Notes under the pieces: generated by a model | Seen by the model: only the letters and a program-made list of their open reading frames with translations | The model's database searches: none | What the model was told of the DNA's origin: nothing | Position numbers and translations under genes: made by a program | In this document: positions 17,692 to 26,516 of the stretch, piece after piece | Numbering within the stretch: the first letter of the stretch is position 1 | How the letters are laid out: the number at the start of each line of letters is the position of its first letter | Origin: Zavarzinella formosa DSM 19928 | Lineage (GTDB): Bacteria > Planctomycetota > Planctomycetia > Gemmatales > Gemmataceae | Assembly (NCBI RefSeq): GCF_000255705.1 | Contig: NZ_JH636441.1 | Location: forward strand, 193,346-257,345 | DNA: 64,000 nucleotides | Direction of reading: 5' to 3'

Positions 17692-19083
17692 ATGGCGTCC
17701 GAATCTTCGCCGAGCCGTCCGTCCTCCTCCAAGGGCGTCTTCTGGTTGTTGTCGCTCATGATGTTTCTGGAGATCTACATCTGGGGATCGTGGTTTGTCC
17801 AGAACTTCAGTTATCTCGGCAAGATCGGCTTTGACGAGGACCAGCAATTCATCATCAACAGCGGCTTCCCCTTCGCGGCCCTGGCGGCCCTGTTTGGCCT
17901 GACGGCCTTGGTGGACCGCAAATTCTCGGCCGAGAAATACTTGGCCTTCGCCCACTTCATCGGCGGGCTGGCGATGATCGGCCTCGGATTTGCCCGCGAA
18001 TTCGTGCCGGCGAACCTGCTGTTCCCGGTCTTCGCGGCGTTGATGTACCTTCACTGTCTGGCCTATGTGCCGACGATTTCCGTGGCGAACTCCATCGCCT
18101 TCACCCACATGACCGACGGGGCACAGTTCGGCCGCGTCCGGCTTTGGGGGACAATCGGCTGGATCGCCGCCGGGTTGCCGTTCATTTACCTGCTCACGGA
18201 CTGGACGAAAGTCAACGCCCTCGGCGATCTCGGTCTCGGGGCCAAACTCAATGCGATCTTTGACGCGAATAATGGCAAATCTGGCGATGCCTGGCTGGGA
18301 AGCGTGGTTTATGTGTACGTCGCCGCCGGAATAGCCTCACTGTTGCTCTCGGCTATCAGCCTCATGCTGCCGCATACGCCGCCGAAACCGGCCCGGCCCG
18401 GCAATTCCTCGAATGCCACCATTCAAGCCATCTCGCTGTTGAAGAACCCGTTCATTCTGGTGCTGTTCATTGTCACGTTCATTGATGCGATGATCCATCA
18501 GGGATACTTTTTGGTGATCGGAAGCTTTTTGGGTTCCCCGAAGGAAGCGAACGGCGTCGGTTTGCCGGCGGGGTTGATTCAGGCGGTCACCAGCATCGGG
18601 CAAGTGGCTGAGATTGTCACAATGGCCTGTCTCGGCTGGGTGCTCAAGAAATTGGGTTGGCGGACCACCATGATTATCGGCATTCTTGGACATGCCGCCC
18701 GGTTTGCCGTGTTCGCCTATTTTCCGGAACCCGCCCCGGCCATTCTGGTGAACACATTACACGGCATCTGTTACGCCTTCTTCTTCGCTACGGTGTACAT
18801 CTTCATCGATGCTTACTTCCCCAAGGAAATCAGCGCCAGTGCCCAAGGATTGTTCAACTTCCTGATCCTCGGGTTCGGCGTGGTGGTGGCCAATTACGTC
18901 TGGCCGAAGCTCTTGGCGACGTTCACAACCAAGATGGCCGACGGCAGCACCATCGTCGATTGGAACGGTTACTTCAAGTATCCGTCCCTCGTGGCCCTCG
19001 GCGGGGCGATGTTGCTGTTGTTGTTTTTCCATCCGCCGAAACATGGAGCAGGCGAGACAAGCACGGCCGCGTTGCCGCACTGA
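17692..19083 (+). CDS. MFS permease, nucleoside:H+ symporter-like
   Basis: 463 residues with about twelve hydrophobic helices. The first has LMMFLEIYIWGSWFVQNF, and the loop after helix 4 contains FGRVRLWGTIGWIAAGLPF. That pattern (R-x-W-G-T-x-G-W) is seen in the NupG/XapB nucleoside-permease branch of the major facilitator superfamily. A stretch of about 45 polar residues follows helix 5-6. The start is the ATG at 17692, with AGGGAG upstream; an in-frame extension to 17620 lacks homology. The real substrate could be a nucleoside or another small metabolite. The gene ends at a very strong palindromic hairpin. Confidence 0.75.
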   Translation: MASESSPSRPSSSKGVFWLLSLMMFLEIYIWGSWFVQNFSYLGKIGFDEDQQFIINSGFPFAALAALFGLTALVDRKFSAEKYLAFAHFIGGLAMIGLGFAREFVPANLLFPVFAALMYLHCLAYVPTISVANSIAFTHMTDGAQFGRVRLWGTIGWIAAGLPFIYLLTDWTKVNALGDLGLGAKLNAIFDANNGKSGDAWLGSVVYVYVAAGIASLLLSAISLMLPHTPPKPARPGNSSNATIQAISLLKNPFILVLFIVTFIDAMIHQGYFLVIGSFLGSPKEANGVGLPAGLIQAVTSIGQVAEIVTMACLGWVLKKLGWRTTMIIGILGHAARFAVFAYFPEPAPAILVNTLHGICYAFFFATVYIFIDAYFPKEISASAQGLFNFLILGFGVVVANYVWPKLLATFTTKMADGSTIVDWNGYFKYPSLVALGGAMLLLLFFHPPKHGAGETSTAALPH

Positions 19084-19113
19084 CAACTTCGCTCAGCACT
19101 TTCGTTTTGACAA

Positions 19114-19173
19114 AATCATCAAAAGCGGTCGAGGGATGCCAATCTTGGCATCCCTCGACCGCTTTTGATGATT
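19114..19173. terminator. perfect 29-bp palindromic hairpin between convergent genes
   Basis: Arms 19114-19142 and 19145-19173 are exact reverse complements separated by two bases. The stem is GC-rich in its middle and flanked by T/A runs, so it can terminate transcription from both the MFS gene (stop at 19083) and the antitoxin gene (stop at 19192). The stem is far longer than a usual intrinsic terminator, so it may instead be a dispersed palindromic element. Confidence 0.75.
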
Positions 19174-19191
19174 CACCCAATCAGAATATGT

Positions 19192-19407
19192 TCAAACGAG
19201 CCGAATTTTGACTTCTTCCCACGACGAACCAACTGTCGGATTTTGCCTATGTTCCCTCAGTCGGCGTTCCAAGTCAAATCGCTGCGAGTCAGTGATGGGA
19301 ACGTGTTCTGCTTCCAAGGAGATCTGGTCCCAAATGGCATGAACCAACTCGATTTTATCATCAAGACTCATCCGGTCGATCCCGAGCGATTCCAGTGAAA
19401 CAGCCAT
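19192..19407 (-). CDS. TIGR02574-type putative antitoxin, orphan
   Basis: 71 residues. It matches the small addiction-module component family (TIGR02574): LSLDDKIELVHAIWDQI-type N-terminal helix (here MSLDDKIELVHAIWDQI), a central FDLERRLREHRQNPT and the ending GSSWEEVKIRL. Family members normally precede a RelE/ParE toxin gene and neutralise its product. Downstream on this strand there are only 18 bases before the 29-bp palindrome and then the convergent MFS gene, so no toxin gene is present. The start ATG (19405-19407) has AAGGAAA seven bases upstream. It may be a remnant, a solitary regulator or the antitoxin of a distant toxin. Confidence 0.82.
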   Translation of the reverse strand: MAVSLESLGIDRMSLDDKIELVHAIWDQISLEAEHVPITDSQRFDLERRLREHRQNPTVGSSWEEVKIRLV

Positions 19408-19563
19408 CTGTATTTTCCTTGGTTTGCCCAGTTTTGCCAGACCGCCCAGAGACCAAGTCTGTCAGGCGTATCCCTGACATTGTTCTTTTTACCGAACCCC
19501 GCCATCATATCATGTCGATATACTGGGCAGTTACTTCCCCAGATGCCGCAAGGATGTGGTCCC

Positions 19564-20631
19564 ATGACACTATCATCGGAAACCGAAAACATCTCCGAAA
19601 TCACCCCCCTCGACCGAGCCCGACAAGTCTTGCGTGACGAGGCGGAGGCCCTTCTGGAAGTGGCTGACCGGCTCGGAGAATCCTTCAACCAAGCAACTGA
19701 AATCCTGTGGCGTTGCTGTCAGGCTGACGGCCGGGTCGGCGTCACCGGCGTCGGCAAGTCCGCCGATGTGGCTCAGAAGATCGTCGGCACCCTCAACTCC
19801 ACCGGCACACGGGCTTACTTGCTTGACGCAACCCGTGCCTTGCACGGCGACCTTGGGATGATTCACTCAAACGATGTCATGATCGTCCTGTCCAATTCCG
19901 GGGAAAGCGAGGAGATCGTCCGGCTCCTCAAACCCCTGCGGGAAATGGGGGATTCGGTGATCGCCATCACCGGAAACAAAGCCGGCACGCTTGCCCTCTC
20001 GGCGGACGCGGCCATCATCTACGGTCCCATCGTCGAGTCGAGCCCGTTCGGACTGGCGCCCAGCACGAGCGCCACGGTGGCGATGGCCATCGGGCATTCG
20101 CTGGCCTTTGCCCTGTGCGATCAGCGGGAATTCACGGACGACGAGTTCGCCCGCTACCACCCCGCCGGAAGCTTGGGGTTCAAGCTCTCCCTTGTGGAAA
20201 AACACATGCGCCGGGGGGGCGATCTTCGCTTGGCGAGGGCAACCGCCAGCGTGCGGGAGGTGTTTTCCCAAGCCTCCCACACCGGCCGTCGCACCGGGGC
20301 GGTCATGCTGGTGGACGAGGACGGCAAACTGGTCGGTTTGTTCACGGACAGCGACCTGGCCAAGCTCTTTGAGCGCCGGGCCGACACTTGCTTCGACGAG
20401 CCCATTGATGGCGTGATGACCAAAATGCCCTTGACAATCTCCCCCCGGCGGAAGATGCAGGACGCCATTCAATTGATGAAGGATCGCAAGATCAGCGAAC
20501 TTCCCGTGATCGACGCCGGGGGCCGACCCGTCGGCCTGCTGGACATCACGGACATCATCGGGGCCGAGGCCGACCCCAAGGACGTTTCCTCCGACAGTCA
20601 GGTCCCCTCGTGGAACAAGCCCGCCGCGTGA
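19564..20631 (+). CDS. kdsD: D-arabinose 5-phosphate isomerase (SIS + two CBS domains)
   Basis: 355 residues. It interconverts ribulose 5-phosphate and arabinose 5-phosphate, the first committed step toward KDO of lipopolysaccharide. The sugar-isomerase (SIS) domain at about 35-170 carries GVGKSADVAQKIVGTLNS, ATRALHGDLG and VLSNSGESEEI. The C-terminal half has two CBS domains (about 205-265 and 275-335), ending in MKDRKISELPVIDAGGRPVG. This is the normal KdsD/GutQ architecture, and the segment YHPAGSLGFKL is family-typical. It starts at the ATG at 19564 after AAGGAT. Its last codons overlap kdsC, and both lead into the giant Lpt-like gene, the order found in the proteobacterial LPS-export cluster. 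Confidence 0.93.
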   Translation: MTLSSETENISEITPLDRARQVLRDEAEALLEVADRLGESFNQATEILWRCCQADGRVGVTGVGKSADVAQKIVGTLNSTGTRAYLLDATRALHGDLGMIHSNDVMIVLSNSGESEEIVRLLKPLREMGDSVIAITGNKAGTLALSADAAIIYGPIVESSPFGLAPSTSATVAMAIGHSLAFALCDQREFTDDEFARYHPAGSLGFKLSLVEKHMRRGGDLRLARATASVREVFSQASHTGRRTGAVMLVDEDGKLVGLFTDSDLAKLFERRADTCFDEPIDGVMTKMPLTISPRRKMQDAIQLMKDRKISELPVIDAGGRPVGLLDITDIIGAEADPKDVSSDSQVPSWNKPAA

Positions 20632-21173
20632 TCGCCGCCAAGCCCGACCCGGAAACCATTGAGGCCATCCGGGCCGTCCAACTTCTGGTCTTGGACGTCG
20701 ATGGCGTGCTGACGGACGGCAAAATCGTCTACACAGACGCCGGGCATGAGATCAAATCTTTTCATGTGCGGGACGGCTCCGCCCTCAAATTCTGGATGGA
20801 AAGCGGCAAACAGGTCGCCATCATTTCGGGCCGTTCCTCCCCGGCGGTGGAACGGCGGGCGCGTGAACTGGGCATCACCGTTGTGGTGCAAGGGGCGCGC
20901 AATAAAATGCCCGCCCTCCGGGATGTTTTGAAACACTTTCAACTCGATCCCGGGCAGGCTTGCGCCATTGGCGACGATTTGGCCGATTATCCGGTGCTGC
21001 AAACCTGCGGAATCGGCGTGGCCGTCGCGGATGCGTGCCGGGAACTAAAATCTGTCGCCCGATATGTCACAAGTGCTCCCGGAGGATGCGGAGCGGTCCG
21101 GGAGACGATAGAATGGCTGATGGGCCATCAGGGGAGCTGGCAGACGTTGCTCTCCCGGCTGGCAGCCGGTTAA
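20628..21173 (+). CDS. kdsC: KDO 8-phosphate phosphatase (HAD superfamily)
   Basis: About 181 residues. It removes phosphate from KDO 8-phosphate to yield KDO for the LPS core. HAD motif I is LLVLDVDGVLTDG (both aspartates present), motif II is AIISGRSS, the motif III lysine is in RNKMPALRDV, and motif IV is AIGDDLADYPVL. It is a cap-less C0 HAD protein of normal length. I start it at the GTG at 20628, whose GTGA overlaps the kdsD stop by four bases and implies translational coupling; GTG 20610 is an alternative that adds six residues. The giant Lpt-like gene follows 31 bp later. Confidence 0.92.
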   Translation: MIAAKPDPETIEAIRAVQLLVLDVDGVLTDGKIVYTDAGHEIKSFHVRDGSALKFWMESGKQVAIISGRSSPAVERRARELGITVVVQGARNKMPALRDVLKHFQLDPGQACAIGDDLADYPVLQTCGIGVAVADACRELKSVARYVTSAPGGCGAVRETIEWLMGHQGSWQTLLSRLAAG

Positions 21174-21204
21174 TGCGCGCGAACGACTCGCCAGAGGTGC
21201 TGAG

Positions 21205-24200
21205 ATGTGGACTCCCCGTCGGATGATGCTCGGTTTCGTGGGTCTCGTCGCCTTCCTAGCCATCCATTTCGGCTATGTGGCCATTCTGGGCGGATTTGAC
21301 GGGTTGCCCCCGTTGCCCGACAGTTATCGAGTGGCCCCCGGCGGCGAGACCACCAGTGTCCCCAGCCGCGCGCTCCCGGTAACCGGGCTGGACCGGAAAT
21401 TGGAGATGGCGTTTGGAGTCGGCTGTCGGGAAATCAAGTTTGCCCTCAAGGTTGAAATCAAACCCAAGGGGATTGTGTTCGCGGGCGACAAATTTGAAAT
21501 CATTCGCTCCGGCCCTCGCACTGGTTGGGCCGAGGTGACGCCCGTTAGCGTGGCCATCTTTGGCAAGAATCGCGGGCCGGACGGCATCCCCGAAATCAAC
21601 ACCCTCTACAGCGACGTGGCCTATGTGCAGTTCGACCGCCCCGTGAAATCCATTTCCGAAATGGAGGGGCGCAAGGTCGTGACCGCCGAACTCCACGCGG
21701 ACCCCGAGGCCAAATCCAACGATCCCCGCAAAGGGCGGATCACGATCAACAACAACCGGAAAACGCTGGACGAAAACGACGACCTTGAATTCCAGACGCT
21801 CGGGCCGGTGTACTACGTGGAAGATCCGAAGCCCGGCTTGCCGCACATTATGACGCATAACGCCGTGCAACTCACGGATCACCAGAACACCAGCCTGCCA
21901 AAACCCGACCGCAAGACCCCCCGTGTCCCGACGGCCACCGGCCTCGGCTTGAAACTCTTCTTGGCGAACGATCCGCCGCCGTCCAAGGGGCCAACGCCGC
22001 CGCCGAAGAAGGTCGATCCGAAGACGCCCGCCAAGAAAGAACCCAAGCCGCCAGTCTCCGGGGTGGAGTTGGTGACCATCGAAACCAACGTGGAAATGAA
22101 TCTCTGGACAGACGACAGCAACGAACTCGGCGGCCAGCCCGGTGAGAAAAAAGATGGCCCGCCGAAACCGAAAGACGGAGACAAGAAAGATACTCCCCCG
22201 AAATCGAAAGAGGGAGACAAGAAGGGGCCAACACCTCCGCCAGTCGAGAAGAAACTGCTTCAAATCAAGACAAACGGGCCGTTCAGTTACGACATGAAGA
22301 AGGAATTGGCCCACTTTGAGAAGCCCGCCATCCAGAAGCCCGGCATCGTCGAAAACGTGACCGTCATCCGGTCAAGCCGCACCACGGGGCAAGATCTGCT
22401 CGTCTGTGAGTTTCTGGACATCTTCTTCCAACGAAAAGCCCCGACACCCCCGGTCGGCAAGGACGGCAAACCTCTGCCTCCGCCGAAGAAAACGACGGAG
22501 GACAATTCCTCCGAAGGGAGCATGGAGATAAAGCTCATCCGCGCGTGGGGCGAAACGGTGGTCATCACCTCGGATGCCGAAAACCTGAACGCCACCGGCA
22601 CCGAGATGATCCACGACGCCAACGCCAAGATGACCATTCTCAAGGGCAACGCCACACAACGGGTGCAGGCCGTGAAAGACGGCAATCTGTTGCAGGGGAG
22701 CGAATTGCACATTTTCTCCGACGGCAAGGAACTGACCCAAGCCCATGTCTTCGGCCCCGGTTCCGCCGGGATGGGGGACGTGGACCCGAAAACCGGGGAA
22801 TACCTGAAACTGGCGACATGGGGCGACCGGCTTGTCTATTCCAAGACCATCGAGAACGGCAAACCCTACGATGTGCTGACATTCATCGGCAAGAACCCCG
22901 GCGGTCCGGCCGTGTTCAGCGACAAGAATGCCGAGGGGCAAACCCAGCTCATTCAAGCCAATCAATTGAAAGTATGGCTGATTCCCGCCCCCAAGGTTGA
23001 TCCCAAAGATCCCCCAAAGAAGGAACCGGTCAAAAAGGAAGTAGCCAAGAAGGAACCCGGCAAACCCGAACCGAAACAGGATCTCGCCAAGGGGATGAAG
23101 CCGCACCGGATGGAGGCCACCGGCGAAGTCCGCAGCACTTCGCCGGACGTGGTTGTCAAGCATGCGGATTATCTGAACGTCTGGTTCAAGGACGTGCCGG
23201 CCCTCATCAAGCCGCCCAAAAAGCCGGAGCCGAAAAAAGAAGCCCCGAAGACGGCTCCGATGGTAAAAATCGACGTGCCGCCGCTGCCGGGCGAAATCCC
23301 GCCGGTGGTTCCCCCGGTGAAGAAGGATGCCCCGCCGCCCGCAAAGAAAGATGCGCCCCCCGAAAAGAAGCAACCGTTGATCGTCGTGGCCAAGGACATC
23401 AAAACGTGGGTGAACCGCGATCCGCAAGGGCAGACGGAACTTGACCATGTGTTTGCCGAAGGTGATGTGGACATCCACCAAGACCCGTCCAACGAGAACG
23501 ACCAAGGGGTGGACATCAACGGCAAAACCGTGGACATGAAGGCCTATCTCGAAGGAAACCACCTTCTGGTGACCGGCGACCCCGCCGACAAGACCAAACC
23601 CAAGTGGGGAGTGGTGCGGTTCGACAAGTTGACAATGTTTGGCTTTGACATCGCCATCGACCAGCGGACGCACACGGCCCTCATCAAGGGGGACGGCAGC
23701 ATGGAAATGCTGACCGCCACCGACATGGAGGGGAAAAAACTCGAAAAACCCTCGCTGGTGACGATCTATTGGAAGCAGCGGATGGACTTCTTCGGGGCGG
23801 ACAAACTTGTGTTTTTCCACGGAGCCGTTCAGGCTTATCAAGATCCATCCAAGCTCAAGTGCGAGTGGATGCAAGTCATCCTTGACAAGCCCGTGCTGCT
23901 GAGCCAGGAGGCTCGGGACAAACTAAAGGTTCCCAAGAAGAAGGGGAATGAGGAAAGCGACGCCCCGAAGATCGACACCGTGATGTGTTACCACGCCCCG
24001 AAGGACGAGGACATCCCCAAACCGAAGACCCAGCAACCCGTGGTTGTGATCGAGGAAACGAAACTTGACGGCAAGGTGATCCGTTATCAGAGCATCCACG
24101 GCCCCGATGTGATGAGCGTCAACACACCGGTCGGACCGGACAAGACGTCCCATCAAATCACCGTCACCTCTTCGGAAACGATGCCCGGCCTCGTGCGCAT

Positions 24201-24801
24201 GTGGCAGCCGGGATCGAAGGACGGCGGCCTGAGCGACAAGTCCGAACCCAAACCGGCGCCCAAGGGGCCGCCCCGCAAGAAGGGGGAACTCGGGGAGGAC
24301 GAGGAGATGAAACTCACCGTCGTGCAGTTCGGCGGCAAGATGCAGGCCAACGACCTTCGCAAGCGGGCGGTGTTCTTCACCAATGTCAAGGTGGTCAACC
24401 TTCCGGCCGACACGCCGACTCTTCCGGTGGATCTCCGTCAGGGAAGCATCCCGAAGGGGGCCGTTTATTTGGAGGCCCGCGATCAACTGGAAGTGTTCAC
24501 GACCGTCCAGCGGGAGAAAAACGCCGCCGGCAAAGAAGCGGATGTTTCCTATCAGGAGATGATCGCGCGCGGGAATGTGCGGGTCCGCAAGCAAGGCGAA
24601 TTCTTTGGCGACGCGGACTGGGTGAGCTATAGCGAACTCAAGGGCGTGCTGATCTTCTACGGCACCAAGGACAGCCCGGCCGTGATTAACAAGCAAAAGG
24701 GCCAGGGCATCCGCGACGAAACGATTCAAGGCGAACGGATCAAATACTACACCCGCACCAAGACGTTCGAAGTCGAGGGCGGCACCACGTTGTCGCAGTG
24801 A
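21205..24801 (+). CDS. giant membrane-anchored LptC/LptA-like (OstA-like) protein, 1198 aa
   Basis: The start ATG follows GAGG. One N-terminal transmembrane helix (about 7-29) anchors a very long extracytoplasmic part. It is a chain of beta-rich segments separated by charged Pro/Lys linkers at about 254-285, 312-346, 595-630, 667-727 and 1011-1035. Several segments end in LptA/OstA-like phrases: MTILKGNATQRVQA, MEATGEVRSTSPDVVVKHADYL, HVFAEGDVDIHQD, and, at the end, MIARGNVRVRKQGEFFGDADW and FEVEGGTTL. In proteobacteria kdsD and kdsC are followed by lptC (one helix plus beta-jellyroll) and lptA (periplasmic jellyroll), which carry LPS to the outer membrane. Position, topology and motifs together suggest one protein doing both jobs, about three times their combined length. 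No lptB ATPase follows. The assignment is by position and motif, not by alignment. Confidence 0.7.
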   Translation: MWTPRRMMLGFVGLVAFLAIHFGYVAILGGFDGLPPLPDSYRVAPGGETTSVPSRALPVTGLDRKLEMAFGVGCREIKFALKVEIKPKGIVFAGDKFEIIRSGPRTGWAEVTPVSVAIFGKNRGPDGIPEINTLYSDVAYVQFDRPVKSISEMEGRKVVTAELHADPEAKSNDPRKGRITINNNRKTLDENDDLEFQTLGPVYYVEDPKPGLPHIMTHNAVQLTDHQNTSLPKPDRKTPRVPTATGLGLKLFLANDPPPSKGPTPPPKKVDPKTPAKKEPKPPVSGVELVTIETNVEMNLWTDDSNELGGQPGEKKDGPPKPKDGDKKDTPPKSKEGDKKGPTPPPVEKKLLQIKTNGPFSYDMKKELAHFEKPAIQKPGIVENVTVIRSSRTTGQDLLVCEFLDIFFQRKAPTPPVGKDGKPLPPPKKTTEDNSSEGSMEIKLIRAWGETVVITSDAENLNATGTEMIHDANAKMTILKGNATQRVQAVKDGNLLQGSELHIFSDGKELTQAHVFGPGSAGMGDVDPKTGEYLKLATWGDRLVYSKTIENGKPYDVLTFIGKNPGGPAVFSDKNAEGQTQLIQANQLKVWLIPAPKVDPKDPPKKEPVKKEVAKKEPGKPEPKQDLAKGMKPHRMEATGEVRSTSPDVVVKHADYLNVWFKDVPALIKPPKKPEPKKEAPKTAPMVKIDVPPLPGEIPPVVPPVKKDAPPPAKKDAPPEKKQPLIVVAKDIKTWVNRDPQGQTELDHVFAEGDVDIHQDPSNENDQGVDINGKTVDMKAYLEGNHLLVTGDPADKTKPKWGVVRFDKLTMFGFDIAIDQRTHTALIKGDGSMEMLTATDMEGKKLEKPSLVTIYWKQRMDFFGADKLVFFHGAVQAYQDPSKLKCEWMQVILDKPVLLSQEARDKLKVPKKKGNEESDAPKIDTVMCYHAPKDEDIPKPKTQQPVVVIEETKLDGKVIRYQSIHGPDVMSVNTPVGPDKTSHQITVTSSETMPGLVRMWQPGSKDGGLSDKSEPKPAPKGPPRKKGELGEDEEMKLTVVQFGGKMQANDLRKRAVFFTNVKVVNLPADTPTLPVDLRQGSIPKGAVYLEARDQLEVFTTVQREKNAAGKEADVSYQEMIARGNVRVRKQGEFFGDADWVSYSELKGVLIFYGTKDSPAVINKQKGQGIRDETIQGERIKYYTRTKTFEVEGGTTLSQ

Positions 24802-24813
24802 GATTTCCATCTC

Positions 24814-24842
24814 TCACCGGGTTCTCATGCGTGGCCCGGTGA
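24814..24842 (+). terminator. possible weak terminator after the LPS operon
   Basis: Eight-base arms (24814-24821 and 24835-24842) with a 13-base loop lie just after the stop codon of the giant Lpt-like gene. No U tract follows, so termination is uncertain. Confidence 0.3.
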
Positions 24843-24891
24843 ATCGGTTAGAATGACGGCCGTTGTTTCTTTCCCCTCTCCGGAGTTTCGC

Positions 24892-25329
24892 ATGAGGTCC
24901 CCTGTTTCATTCGGCGCGCTCGTCATCTTGGGACTGGCCGCCATCAATTGTCCCGCCGCCCCGACGTTGCCGGACAAGCCGGCCCGCTGGGAGTATGCCG
25001 AGCTACAATTCCGCAACCCCCGCGCGGGCGGTTTTCCGGGTCGCATTCCCGCAAAGGGAGAGGACGGAGCCGAGCAACCTCCCGCTCCGGCAACAACGCC
25101 GACCGCCGTTCGCTGGACTACCAGCGACGGGGAAATCGAGGCAAAAAACTGGCAGGAAATGGCCGAGAAACTGAAGGCACCGGCCATGAAGAAAGACGCC
25201 AGTGCGACGTCGCAGAAGATTCACGTGTTGAACTTCATTGGCGGCGAAGGCTGGGAGTTGGTCGAACATCAGGGCGGCAGCGCAACTGCCACCCTGAACA
25301 CATGGACGTTTAAGCGACGAGTCCCGTGA
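24892..25329 (+). CDS. small secreted protein with DUF4177-like C-terminus
   Basis: 145 residues from the ATG at 24892, which has CCGGAG upstream; an in-frame upstream ATG at 24853 is less likely because it would bury the signal peptide. The signal peptide is MRSPVSFGALVILGLAAINC. The mature part opens with a strand WEYAELQFRN and closes with GGEGWELVEHQGG and TWTFKRR. The W-E-Y ... G-E-G-W-E-L-V ... F-K-R pattern is that of DUF4177, a small fold of unknown function. A Pro/Ala-rich insert separates the halves. It lies 90 bp after the LPS operon, and its stop is five bases from the stop of the convergent peptidase gene. Confidence 0.65.
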   Translation: MRSPVSFGALVILGLAAINCPAAPTLPDKPARWEYAELQFRNPRAGGFPGRIPAKGEDGAEQPPAPATTPTAVRWTTSDGEIEAKNWQEMAEKLKAPAMKKDASATSQKIHVLNFIGGEGWELVEHQGGSATATLNTWTFKRRVP

Positions 25330-25334
25330 CGGGC

Positions 25335-26447
25335 TTATTTCGGGGCTGCCTTCGGGGTCTCTTTCGGAGCTGTTTTCGGGGACTCTGTCAGGGACTCTTT
25401 CCAGTCATCCCCGAGTTCCGCGACGGTCTTGCCGGTGATGTCTTTCCAAACCTGCTCCCCATATTCGCCGGCCCGCATTTTGGCGTTCAGCTTCTTCACC
25501 ACATCCTTGTCATGCTTCTCGGCGACGTATGCCAGAAACGCCGCCGTGGTTCGGTAGCTGCCATTGTACTTGGCCTGTTCCGGCTTCAGTTTTCGCGGCT
25601 TGTTCGCCTCATATTTGAAGAACCGCACGTAATCCGCCACCCCCTCGACCAGCCAGCCCGGATTGCGGGCGCCGGGATAACCTTGCACGCAATGGGCGGT
25701 CTCATGGACAAACGCCCCGATGTCGTCCGGGTGATCTTTGAAATAAGTCACCGATCCCCGCATGTTCCCGCCGCCTGCCTCGGCGACCCCCCGGTAGTTC
25801 TTGTCCATTTTCAACCGAAGCACGGTTCGCGGTTTAAAGCCGTCGCTCCAAAGTTCTTCGCAAAGCATCGGATATTGCCGCTCGCACACGCGGGCGACCC
25901 GTTCGGTCCACTCTTTCATCTCCGGCGCATCGTCAACATTCACCGCCACCTCGACGGGGAACTTGAACGGCTTCACCGCCGGTTCTCCTTCGATGGCGAA
26001 CTCCCGGACGACCAGCGGATAATCGAGGTCTTCCGTTGGCTTCACACGGATGGCCCGAACTTTTTTTCCTTCCGGTTTTGCAACCGCCGCCCCTTTTTCA
26101 AAGGTCGCGGCCTTTTCAAAAGTCTTGCCGTCCTCGGAAATCTCCAGCATGCCGGCCCCGAGAAGGTTCTTGTCTTCCTTCCCCCGGCCGGTCGAGACGC
26201 GGATTGATTTGACCGTCACCGCCGGATCAAGGATCAGCGTGAGGTGGTCTTTCGCCGTCGCATTCTTCTCCGACTGGAAGACGGTGTCCGGATTGCCGTC
26301 AAAGGCGAACTGCCGAATGTTGCCGCCCCCGGTGGCCAGCGTCGATTCGACGGAGGCCACCACCGATTTCTCCGGCGGCGCGGCGATGGCAACGCCCCCG
26401 AAACCAGCCAGTAGGGCAAAGACTCGAACGGATGAAAACTGACACAT
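25335..26447 (-). CDS. secreted metallopeptidase: discoidin-like + basic secretory protein domain
   Basis: 370 residues with a signal peptide (MCQFSSVRVFALLAGFGGVAIA). Residues about 33-155 have the F5/8 type C (discoidin) look: FDGNPDTVFQSE, LTLILDPAVTVKSIRV and VRAIRVKP, suggesting carbohydrate or surface binding. Residues about 163-345 match the plant-type basic secretory protein family (BSP), with the zinc motif HETAH at 248-252, followed by GWLVEGVADYVRF. The C-terminus is a repetitive Pro/Lys/Thr tail (ESPKTAPKETPKAAPK). BSP proteins are presumed zinc peptidases exported for defence or nutrient use; no substrate is proven. The gene lies between two other single genes on the minus strand, with a 39-bp inverted repeat upstream. 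Confidence 0.85.
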   Translation of the reverse strand: MCQFSSVRVFALLAGFGGVAIAAPPEKSVVASVESTLATGGGNIRQFAFDGNPDTVFQSEKNATAKDHLTLILDPAVTVKSIRVSTGRGKEDKNLLGAGMLEISEDGKTFEKAATFEKGAAVAKPEGKKVRAIRVKPTEDLDYPLVVREFAIEGEPAVKPFKFPVEVAVNVDDAPEMKEWTERVARVCERQYPMLCEELWSDGFKPRTVLRLKMDKNYRGVAEAGGGNMRGSVTYFKDHPDDIGAFVHETAHCVQGYPGARNPGWLVEGVADYVRFFKYEANKPRKLKPEQAKYNGSYRTTAAFLAYVAEKHDKDVVKKLNAKMRAGEYGEQVWKDITGKTVAELGDDWKESLTESPKTAPKETPKAAPK

Positions 26448-26516
26448 CGAGTTGAGACTCCGGATTGTTCTGTCACTGTTTTGAACTATTCAAATTCTGG
26501 ATACACACAAAAGGAT

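Noticed and set aside
22372..23874. Minus-strand frame of 500 residues opposite the giant Lpt-like gene
   Set aside because: Sequence composition (His, Gly, Phe, Arg runs) is that of a shadow of a Pro/Lys-rich gene; no motifs.
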